DNA of 64,000 nt from contig CP136064.1 of the NCBI GenBank assembly GCA_032622095.1, positions 251,596,484 to 251,660,483 on the forward strand, read 5' to 3'. The notes beneath the pieces are model-generated. The model did no database searches. It had not been told where the DNA came from and was given only the letters and a program-made list of their open reading frames with translations. A program made the translations under genes and the position numbers. This DNA is from Siphonodentalium dalli (lineage: Eukaryota; Mollusca; Scaphopoda; Gadilida; Siphonodentaliidae). Below are positions 11,601 to 23,600 of the stretch, piece after piece (position 1 is the first letter of the stretch; every line of letters starts with the position of its first letter).

Positions 11601-14600
11601 ATTCTTTTTTATTTGTAGTAACATACTTATAAATTTCGCGCATTCGGATTGACACTTGAACACATGGTCAATCTGAAACAAAGTTATATGTTATACGTGT
11701 TGTAATACATGTACAAAATAATAATGACACTTGTATATAGCGATTAACCAATTACATGCTCTAACACGCTTTTAAACATTACAATATTATCACAGTCATT
11801 TGTACAAGCCAATCACGAACCGGCTGCAGCCATTGCGAGCGCTGCTCTAGTTTGATAAGAACATGCTCTGACACTCAACAGTATGACAAACTGACTGGTA
11901 CTCGTTTAACACATGAGTGGTGCGAAGCCGACACAATACGAGCGACCTTGCTCAAGGGTAATAACTTGGCGCGGAATTTGAAACAGCGAACAATCCGACA
12001 ATTGCACGTCGCTCAAAGTGGCCAAGCCACTGCTGTGTTAATCTCACAATGGACTAGCGAGGCACTGCGAACTCATATAGCTGTGTTTACAGCGAATTCA
12101 AGTCCGACACGCCAACCACTGTACCACGGAGTCCACATAAATCATTACACATAATGGTGAATTTTAATAATATTATTGTGTTCAATAATAGCTATCCAAT
12201 GTATTTAAATAAAATCCGTCCGTTTAGTTTGGCAAGCGAAACAATTTAGTTTATCAAATTCTTCCACACACAGCAAGATATTTTGTGACAATTCATACCA
12301 GTGTTAACGTTCGATATAATATAATATTTACATAGACGTCAATGTTACACTAAATCGTGTTCGGCTATTGGTCAGCAGCCAATTGGGTCACCCGTTTCAT
12401 ACCCCAAGACCATAACACGAACACGACGTCACAAATTGTTGACTAGCTAATCTGACGTAATCACTAAAAGCGGTCAGCAGAATAATTGGGCGTGCTTTTC
12501 AAAGTTTAGCCGAATTGCATCTGAAGCCAGTTATTTATATCGATCACGTTATCGTTGCTAAGTGCTTGGAAATATTATATTGGGCTGACGTAATGTGCTG
12601 CGTGTGCGAGTTTCAAATTCTCGGCAGATTTTGCGAAAAATAAATACACTCAGCTTTATTATGGGATAAATGATCGAAAAGCTATAGAAATATAAAAAAT
12701 GAATGTTATTGGTGTGTGTGTGTTTCTTATTGTGGGATACGTCGTTGGAGGGGGCACATTTAGCACAATGTGCTCCAGCGATCACAGCGCCGTACCCAAA
12801 GTAGCACGCACGCCAACTAGATTCATTTCTTAAATAAATGATGCATGTCTTGCCGTTGACTATATGCCCAAATAGTGGTCACCGAGGAGAAAAAGTATAT
12901 TCCTGATCGAGGACTAATATTTGGGCATATGTGACCCGCCATATCAAATCCAGTCGTAAGTCGGGATTTTTTTACCATGTGCCAATGCATTCTCTTATAT
13001 ATGCGAGTCGACCATAGGTCGCCTCGCATATATAAGAGAATGCATTGGCCTAACAATTTTTTACAATTTTAATAATTTTTTTCTTGTATTCTTTAACAAT
13101 TTTATAATTTCACCCATACAGAGCCCCAGACAAACATGAGCAGACGACACTCTTCTATATGCTTCTATATATGTGTGGGGCTCCCTGCAGGGTAATGGAT
13201 GTTTTTTATTTTATGTCCTAAAAATTGTAAGAAACATTTATTTAAAAAAAATGATAAAAAATTGTTAGGCCAATGCATTCTCTTATATATGCAAGGCGAC
13301 CTATGGTCGACTCGCATATATAAGAGAATGCATTGGCACAGGGTAAAAAAAATCCGATTTACGACTGGATTTGATTTGGCGGGTCACATAAAGTCAACTA
13401 CAAGGCGTATCATTATCATTCAATGAACCGACTCTTAGTCCCCGTATTAACATATAAGAGGTTAACAGTTACAGGCGCCACAATCATTAGTTTGTCTTAT
13501 ATTCCACTAATTTTTCCTTGTTCAATTTAAAAACATTTCTCTCAAATTCTCTGGGTTATACATATACATTATCACTATAATAATAACGCTCCTTTTTGTT
13601 AGGACATGGCGTGGCTAGATGCATGTTTTCTGTTGGGGTATGCATGGGTGTCTATACCGTGGCTAGAGGGTTTATGTTGGGGGTCGGGGTGTCCATGACG
13701 TGGATAGAGAGTTTCTGTTGAGTGTCGGGATGTCCATGGCGTGGATAGAGGGTTTATGTTGGGGTTTGGTGTCCATGACGTGGCTAGAGGGTTTATGTTG
13801 GTGGTCGGGGTGTCCACGACGTGGATAGATGGTTTATGTTGGGGTCGGGGTGTCCATGGCGTGGATAGAGGGGTTATGTTGAGTGCCGGGATGTCCATGG
13901 CGTGGATAGAGGGTTTATGTTGGGGTTTGGTGTCCATGACGTGGCTAGAGGGTTTATGTTGGTGGTCGGGGTGTCCATGACGTGGATAGATGGTTTGTGT
14001 TGGGGTCGGGGTGTCAATGACGTGGATAGAGGGGTTCTGTTGAGTGTCGGGATGTCCATGGCGTGGATAGAGGGTTTATGTTGGGGTTTGGTGTCCATGA
14101 CGTGGCTAGAGGGTTTATGTTGGTGGTCGGGGTGTCCATGACGTGGATAGATGGTTTATGTTAGGTCGGGGTGTCCATGACGTGGATATAGGGGTTCTGT
14201 TGAGTGTCGGGGTTTCCATGACGTGGATAGATGGGTTATGTTGGGGTCGGGGTGTCCATGACGTGGATAGATGGGTTATGTTGGTGGTGGGGGTGTCCAT
14301 GACGTGGATATATGGGTTATGTTGGGGTCGGGGTGTCCATGATGTGGATAGAGGGGTTCTGTTGAGTGTCGGGTGTCCATGACGTGGATAGAGGGTTTAT
14401 GTTGGGGTCGGGATGTCTATTACGTGGATAGAGGGGTTCTGTTGAGTGTCGGGGTGTCCATGACGTGGATAGAGGGGTTATGTTGAGTGTCGGGGTGTCC
14501 ATGACGTGGACAGAGGGGTTCTGTTGAGTGTCGGGTGTCCATGACGTGGATAGAGGGGTTCTGTTGAGTGTCGGGGTGTCCATGCCGTGGATATATGGTT

Positions 14601-17600
14601 TATGTTGAGTGTCGGGGTGTCCATGACGTGGATAGAGGGGATCTGTTGAGTGTCGGGGTGTCCATGACGTGGATAGAGGGGTTCTGTTGAGTGTCGGGTG
14701 TCCATGACGTGGATAGAGGGGTTCTGTTGAGTGTCGGGTGTCCATGACGTGGATAGAGGGGTTCTGTTGAGTGTCGGGGTGTCCATGACGTTGATAGATG
14801 GTTTATGTTGGGGTCGGGTGTCCATGACGTGGATAGAGGGGTTCTGTCGAGTGTCGGGTGTCCATGACGTGGATAGAGGGGTTCTGTTGAGTGTCGGGGT
14901 GTCCATAACGTGGATATATGGTTTATGTTGAGTGTCGGGGTGTCCATGACGTGGATAGAGGGGTTCTGTTGAGTGTCGGGGTGTCCATGACGTGGATAGA
15001 GGGGTTCTGTTGAGTGTCGGGGTGTCCATGACGTGGATAGAGGGGTTCTGTTGAGTGTCGGTGTCCATGACGTGGATAGAGGGGTTCTGTTGAGTGTCGG
15101 GGTGTCCATGACGTTGATAGATGGTTTATGTTGGGGTCGGGTGTCCATGACGTGGATAGAGGGGTTCTGTTGAGTGTCGGGGTGTCCATGACGTGGCTAG
15201 AGGGTTTATGTTGGGGGTCGGGGTGTCCATGACGTGGATAGAGGGGTTCTGTTGAGTGTCGGGGTGTCCATGGCGTGGATAGATTGTTTATGTTGGTGGT
15301 CGGGGTGTCCATGACGTGGCTAGAGGGTTTATGTTGGGGTCGGGGTGTCCATGCCGTGGATAGAGGGGTTATGTTGAGTGTCGGGATGTCCATGACGTGG
15401 ATAGAGGGGTTCTGTTGAGTGTCGGGGTGTCCATCACGTGGATAGAGGGGTTCTGTTGAGTGTCGGGGTGTCCATGGCGTGGATAGAGGGGTTCTGTGGA
15501 GTGTCGGGGTGTCCATGACGTGGATAGAGGGGTTCTGTTGAGTGTCGGGGTGTCCACGACGTGGATAGAGGGGTTCTGTTGAGTGTCGGGGTGTCCATGA
15601 CGTGGATAGAGGGGTTCTGTTGAGTGTCGGGGTGTCCATGACGTGGATAGAGGGGTTCTGTTGAGTCTCGGGGTGTTCATGACGTTGATAGATGGTTTAT
15701 GTTGAGTGTCGGGGTGTCCATGACGTGGATAGATGGGTTCTGTTGAGTGTCGGGGTGTCCATGACGTGGATAGAGGGGTTCTGTTGAGTGTCGGGGTGTC
15801 CATGGCGTAGCTTCATTGTTTCGGTTAGGGTCGGGGTGTCCATAACGTGGATATATGGTTTCGAACTTTCTGTTGGGTCGAGGTGTCCATGCCATGGATA
15901 GAGGGTTTCTGTTGGGGTCGGGGTGTCCATGGTGTGGATATAGGGTTTTTGTTGGGGTCGGGTTTTTGTTGGTGGTAGGGGTGTCCATGAAATGGCTAGA
16001 GGGTTTCTGTTGGGGTCAGGGTATCAATGTCGTGACTAGATGGCTTATGTTCGGGGTCGGGTGTCCATGGCGTGGATAGAGGGTTTCTATTTTGGTCGGA
16101 ATATCCACGACTTGAAGTGGTTAGAAGTGTTTCTTTTCGGGGACGGGTGTCAATTACATGGCTAGAGCGTTTATGTTGGGTGTCCGGGTGGCTAAAGGGT
16201 TTCTGTTGGATATCGGGGTGTCCATGACGTGAATACAGGGTTTCTGTTGGTGGTCGGGATGTCCATGATGTTGTGAGAGCTAGGGTTTATATTGGGGTCG
16301 GGGTGTCCAATTTAGAATTGCTAACTGCGTCCCCTTGAACCAGACCAAAAATTCCAAGTTTGGGAATTTGTTTTTGCACCTATTTGGATGAAATACCCAA
16401 TTTGACATACCCATCGGATATTTCCAACTGATGGACATTCTGTTAAAAATTCGACTTGGACATATGGACACTTATTTCACTGGAGACCTAGATGATATTA
16501 AATTAAGTTTGATGTTGATATTTTAACATATGTGCTTGAATATTCCTTGATTAGTTAATATCTCGTTTATGTCGATCGAAATGAACGAACAAGCTATCGA
16601 TATTTGATCAGCTATACCAAATATATGGCCCCAAGGGTGAGATTTTTCCATGCCCACATCCCAGGTCAAGATGGATCATTTTTCTCCCAACCCAAGAGCC
16701 TCATTCCGATATTTTGTTTATACCAATCTTTGGCACATTCCAGTAGCTTCGTAACGGTATATGATGCTATATTCGTGATTATCTGGGATGATTTCGGTAT
16801 ATACCAGTGATACTGTAAAAACAAAGCGCGCCATCCGTGAGCCCAGGGTTAATATATACGTTAGAGTGAAATTGACATGGTCTTGTGAAATCGACATGAA
16901 TACGTCACATCGTTGCACCTGCATAGATTCCGAGAAACGCGCGTATTGATATGAAGCACAGGTCCCCAGAACAATAATTGACCCCACCCCAATAGTACTT
17001 AATTCTATAGGATTAAGTACTATTGGGGTGGGGTCAATTGTTGTTCTGGGACCTGTGATATGAAGTATAAACAACTAGACTAATCGTCCATATCGGTTCC
17101 ATTAGAAAAGGAAACGTGTATATATGACAGACAAATGTTAGTTAGAAGCGTTCGACGATTTTGTCGTCATTTGTGAATCGGCTATTGTTTACGTGTTACG
17201 AAATGTGCAAGTAATGACAATTTCGCTTCAAGTGGGGCCTTCTGTTTGATGGATGTGTTCGCACAATTAGTCGTTTATATTGCATGCTGTGTAACTCTGC
17301 GTCTGCAAGTGAGGTTATGTTGAAGGTTCTTCGTGATTAACATATTAGAGGCTTATATTCATCTGTATTAGCGTCCACGAATTCGTCCGTATTCATTTAC
17401 TTGAAACCTGAAGTGTAACTGGTTGGTCGCCATTATTTTCGTTCACACAAAACATGATGACGGATTGCTAAATTAGTTCCGGCACTTAATTAATAGGTAA
17501 AGCAGTCACGTGGGTAAGGTGAGACAGCTGGTCACGTGTTGGGTGATGCAGGGAAATCTCACACAGCTATCCCGCATGCATGGGCTGTCTGTGCTAAAGT

Positions 17601-20600
17601 GTGTAGGGGGTGGGAAAAAAGTTTATCTTTATCTCGATTCCGCCATGTTTGTGACGCAGTTGTCTCTATCATTTGTTGGCCCCCAAGCTTTGCCAGGTTC
17701 TCTATCATTTTCTGCGCGCGATAAGGCGTTTCTGTGGATCTTATTTGTCCATGTGAGAACAATGATCTCTGGTGACAATAATTGATGTATTTCAAAATTG
17801 CATCTATAGTAGGAGGTGGGTTACAGACAACAACAGAATACATAATAATATAATAATAAATAATTATGTTGAGATGCCTTTGTATTTCAAGCGAATATAT
17901 GGCGGTAAAATGAACGATTCTCTGTTTCCAAAGCATTGTGCTGAATATATTTCTCTCTCTTATAGAATATAGGAATGGGTCTCCAAGTATTATATCATGT
18001 CATGAATTTCTACTCTGGGTACGCCCGTCGAGAACATATTCCACGCGCTTAAAATATGGGAACATAAGTTAATATGTGACAGGAACTTATCGGCATGGTT
18101 TCCATATACCCCATGCTACAGTAATAATTTCTGAGAAATATAGTTTAAACCAATCTACCACCGTGTTAAAGTCACGGGCGGCGATCGTTGCAAAAATATT
18201 CATATTTGTTCAAATCGCCATCAACAGAAGGAATATTAAAATATATATTTGTTCATATGCCAAACATAATCAGCGCGTAAATAGTATATTTTCGTCAAGA
18301 CTTACGATGGTGTACGTAAACAAGAGCCTGCTCGTGTTGCAGAAGTTCTGCTTATTTTCGTCAAGACGTACGATGGTGTACGTAAACAAGAGCCTGCTCG
18401 TGTTGCAGAAGTTCTGCTTCTGTTTACATAACACAGCGCAATTATATTGGTTAATCACACACAAATGATATAAACGCTCTTTATTATTTCCATATCAGGA
18501 AAACAGTAACAAATAACGCTCTTTATGTTTACCATATCCGGATCTAAACAAAAGCCAGGTTCTGTAATGTTTTTTTGCTTTTGTTTACATAACAAAGGAA
18601 AATCATTTGACAATAACATACTGTTTATGCCATATTTCTGATTGGTATAAGAACAAGGTCTGTCTATATTTTACTATTATTTCTGTTTATATGGCGGTTT
18701 TTGACGGAGGTGAATATTTTAACAGCATACCTATACCGCCAACGCCGTCCGTATCTTTAAGCTGTTTCAGTGTGACAAGTTTGTATTTTCAGCATTTACC
18801 TCTGGTTTAGAGTCAGTCATTTTTTTTGGTATTTTCGTAGCGCTTTGTCTGGTATCCCCGAGGCGGTTGTTTTCAACTGAGCTGATGGTGAATTAAAATA
18901 AACGAATTTTGAGTCCCCAAGCAACTTATATGTATATAAATGAATGCATGTGGCAGTACAACGTGGACACCGTAGTGTCACATATATTTCACAATTTGCA
19001 CTGTTGAAAATTTAAATATCAGAACAACCTTATTTTATTATGCATAATTATTAAAGACACAAAATCATATGTTCCGTGAATCAATTTGAATGACTAAAAT
19101 CTACGTTGACATTGTGCAACTAACTAAGCGGATTATCGTTTTATCATTCAATCATTCTCAACAGAACGCATTTATCCGGTAGAGACAATTATTTAAGACC
19201 CTCCAGAAACGCCACATAACGCATCGAAAAAGATAGCGACGCTGGGAAAGCTTGCAGGGACAAATGCGTCACAAACATGGCGGAATCTAGATAGGCGATA
19301 AACTTAAAGACGTTCCAGACAACGTGCCAATATTCGTGCGTGCATTGATTGGTTGATTGGGGTTTAATGTCGCTTTCAACAACTAAGGTCATATCACGAC
19401 ATTGCCAGTTTTAGTGGTGGAGGAAATCCGCAAATTTACGGCAAATCTAACAGTGATTTCAATGGCTGTCGACTCGTCGACCATGTGCGTCACACCACCA
19501 GCCATCGGCGAATAACTGGTAACTCCATCAGATAACGATTTAGAGTTGCAAAGTCCACGATGGAAACATGTGGATTTGAACCATCATCGCCAGCGCTGGA
19601 GGGCAAGACGGTTTGGAGTTGTACCCCTAACCGGCTGAGCCACCAAGTCCCCACCAGCCTGTCAGAAGATAAGATGAGATATATGTTTATTTAAAGATGA
19701 TCTAACTTTTCCGGGCAACAATTACAACAGCAACATAATTTTTATAATATCCCGATCTCATGACAACAAATAGTTGTTTTGTCAATAAAATTCAGATTCA
19801 ATTGAAGATTTGGTGTACTATTCTATGAAGCCATAATAAAGTGGTTTATTTTGGTCGTAAGATCGTGGTGAAATCTATAATAGAAATGCAATGTTCCGTG
19901 ATTGAGGGTGCTAACAAGATATATTTAAAGTGATGTGAAACACTCCGGTGGGATGATCAAATAGAAAAGGAGCATAATCTTGCTCAAGGTAATTATTTTT
20001 ACAAATAGTATATCCAAATTGACAACACACACCGTCATTCTTATATCAATTAAATGCAGTGACTCTCGATGGCGAAATCGTGTTCGTTTGTTTATCGCCG
20101 ATATATGCGTCCCGAATCGACAAGTAAATATTTACAATTGAACGTATTTCATGCAGACGATGTTTTCTACGGAGTGATATTGTTGATTCGCTTGAGATTT
20201 CCGCGATGTTTGTAAAATGCTACACTCCTCTAGTTGGCATAGCGCCTGAATACTAACTTATAAACTTATATTTATATAACAAGATGTAAACAAAATAACT
20301 TAACAATAAAATCACTTGTAAGTTACCTTACTCGGGAATATATACTAGAAAAGCAATCAATAAAATGGAACAAAAGTTCAGAAAAAACAGTTGAAATGAA
20401 GTGGAACAGTGTCCTCAACCTCATTAGTACTTAAACTTACAAATACTTTTCACAATATAACTACCATAATCATAATATAATCTTTTATAAAAAAAACAAA
20501 CAAACAAACAAACAAAAAAATAAAATAAAAAAAAAACCCAGGTCAACCTCAAATAAACAGTTCACCAAAAAATACCTTATATTTAAACATATAAAATGGT

Positions 20601-23600
20601 CACATTAATAAAAAACAATACATATAGGCCTATACCTGAAATATTAAACATTAAAGGACTAAGATCACTTAATGACAAGTTTCATTCAATAAAAACTATC
20701 ACTGGCTTTGTGCTTAGCTCATGTAAAAATATATTTGAAATAGACATGCATCATGTACATGGTTTTTCCTTAGATATTGTTGTATGTAAAATTTATGTCT
20801 TTTCAAATGTTAATATTATGTGAAATTGTATCAAAAAGATGAATAAATTATAAAAAAAAACAAACTTATTAGTTTCATGCACCCGAACAAGTCCATAATA
20901 TGTCTTTAACCTAACTATCGATATTTTTTGCAGGTATCATAACGGTCTATGTGAGGTATAAAATGATACATGCGCTCTGTCGAGACGGAAACCGGAAGCT
21001 CGTAATTATGAATATGGCGGGATTAATTCTTGGCGTCATTTCGTCTTTTGGAATCTCTTGCGTGGCAAACTTCCAAGTATGTATACAAATCGTGTGCGAC
21101 AATTCATTAAAAATACAAGCACTATCTTCTACAATGGAGCACCCAATATAATCAGAATATATCTGTTCAAGGCCAGAGTAGTCTATAACTCTACACACAT
21201 CACTGAAATCATGCCCGTCCCCCGAAAAAGGTGTCTTTGTTTGGTCGGTGTTTTTTTTCTCCAGAAAACTTAGATTTTGGGAAAAATCATTGAATCAAAC
21301 TTCGTTTCCAACTGTCAATGTTGCTAACACACCTAGTTTCATTTGATTAGACACCAGAATAGTTAGTAAATTCTGAGTCTAAAATATATTTCTCCTTGAA
21401 TTTGAAAGCTACATAACTTGATATATCATCCAGTCAAAACAAAATAAAGACAAATCTTAGTAAAAAGGGGCATAACTCCGTCAGAAATTGTCGGTCCTCA
21501 TATGAAGGCCTTTATGCCAGGTTTAATAAAATTTTGTAAAATACTATTCTAGTTATTATCAGGACAACACAATAATCAGTAAATTCTAAGCCGAAAGGGG
21601 GCATAACTCCATCTGATACTGTTGGACCGGACCCATATTAGAACACTATCTGGACATTCCCATAAGAAGGACACGTACCAAGTTTCATAAAAAATATGTC
21701 AAATAGTATTCAAATGATCATCTGGACAACAAATTAATCAGGAAATTCTAAGTCGAAAAGGGGCATAACCCCATCAGAAATGGTTGGACCAGACCCAAAT
21801 TAGAACTTCATCAGGAAATAAGAAAGACACGCACCAAGTGTAAAACATTGTGTAAAATAATATTCAAGTTATCGTCCGGACAACAAAGTAATCAGCAAAT
21901 TCTAAATCAAAAGGGGCATAACTCCATCAGAAACTAACGGACCGGATCCAAATTCGAACTTTATTCTATTCAAGCTATCACCCTGACCACAAAATAAGCA
22001 ACAAATTCAAAGTCAAGTTTTCACTTGAAATGTTTTAAATAATGGGATGCTGAACTTTTCGTGAGTCATTGTGGCAACTCGACAACCCGGGATGGCATAG
22101 GTACTGCTTGTCATAAGTTGTATAGAATAATGCTAGATAATGTGCTGGTTGCCAGACTAATCAGGAAATAGTTAGAAATGACAGGAAACTATGGAATTGT
22201 GTATATCCTGCACAATGACCTAGGTTTGCAGATATGAGTAATTTATAAAATAATATTTCCAATTGCAGTCTGGCAAATATCCTCTCTAGATATTTATTTT
22301 CAACTCTAGTTGAATTGAAGCTTAACAACTGATATGTCAAGGATATGTCTACATATTGTCAACAGTGACTCGAAAGTCAAGATTGAGTTGACTGTCCTGA
22401 GATGTTATGTTACATGAACTAAAGGAGATAATCTCCTAGTCATATTAGTGATATCAGTAGAGTTTTTATGCGGTTTTAGACCAAAATAATTGAAATTTGT
22501 GGGGTGGGTGTCAAAAAGTTTGGAGTAAAATTTTTTTCTTCTGCAGGTTGGTTGGTCCCGAAAATGCAGATGCAAAAAAAACTTCTTGCAAATTTTTACT
22601 ACCCCCCCCCTGCTTTTCACGAGAACAGGCTGGTCGATCAGGCAAACTACCGCAGATATATAGCTTCGAGTTGAGCCTCGCCCCATAAACTTACCTGGAA
22701 TAAATATAAACCCAGTCGGTGAATACGACCCTATGTAATTTCTTGACATTTTCCAGGAAACATCTGTAAAAATTGTGCACCAAATTGCAGCAACAACAGG
22801 TTTTGGATGTGGAGTGTTGTGTGGTCTTGTGCAGACGGCTATATCGTACAACATGTACCCCGCATATAACGGCCTCACTGTATGCAGGGTGCGCCTCGTG
22901 ATTACAACAATAAGCTTGGTCTCATTCGTCCTGGGTATCCTTTTAACGTGAATATATCAGAAGTATTGTTCCACGAGTTTAAGTAGAATTTAGTAGATCT
23001 ATTTGAGTAGTCCCGCCTATTCGTGTGAACAACACTTAAAGATGCTCTATCTCATTTGCTGTCAGCGCGTCCAAACAAAAACAATTCTATTATTATAAAA
23101 AAAAACACAAAAGAGAAATCTGGCGTTGCACATATTTAACTTAAAAGTGTGGTAAAAGATAAGTGTTTAAATAAAAACAAATTCTAAAAAAATTCATTAA
23201 TGGTCTAAAAATAACCCCATTTTCTATAGTTATAGGTATATCTGAGTCATTATTTTCAAATTTACCTGCTAATCGCTTCTATATACGCACCATACCAGTA
23301 TACAATTGATCAACTATTATATTGGAGGTGCATGACTATATATGGAGGAGTGGACTGATCCTCGACATTCACTATTATCGATAGTGTCCCCCACGACACG
23401 ATAGTGGGTCTCCTAATTTTAGCACACCCACTATCGCTTGGAAAATCCATAAATCTATTTTTAGCATGCCCACTATTCCGGGAAGGTAATTTGAAAGTCA
23501 TCTATGGCTCGCTGCAAATGTACAACATTTTTTTGTCCGAAATGTCTTTGTAATCGACAACTAGAGCACAATAAATGATCGTAAGCAATTTCCTGAGTTC

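Larger units (their letters stand above)
12930..13388. mobile_element. TA-bounded fold-back MITE T1 carrying the double-hairpin cassette
   Basis: The ends TGTGACCCGCCATATCAAAT and its inverse ATTTGATTTGGCGGGTCACA are flanked by TA on both sides. Inside are hairpins at 12981-13049 and 13269-13337. Related elements lie at 38249-38707 and 58841-59290. The same intron position in copy B (near 58075) is uninterrupted. Confidence 0.85.

Noticed and set aside
12823-13426. Short peptides with CILLYMRGDLWSTRIYKRMHW, also near 24700, 43750, 43900, 45900
   Set aside because: They are translations of the hairpin cassette and recur wherever it does.
13604-16310. Long repetitive minus-strand proteins (MDTPTLNRTPLSTSW-type)
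   Set aside because: All three frames are open because the 41-bp unit contains no stop; frames switch with every length change and there is no start, splice or codon signal.
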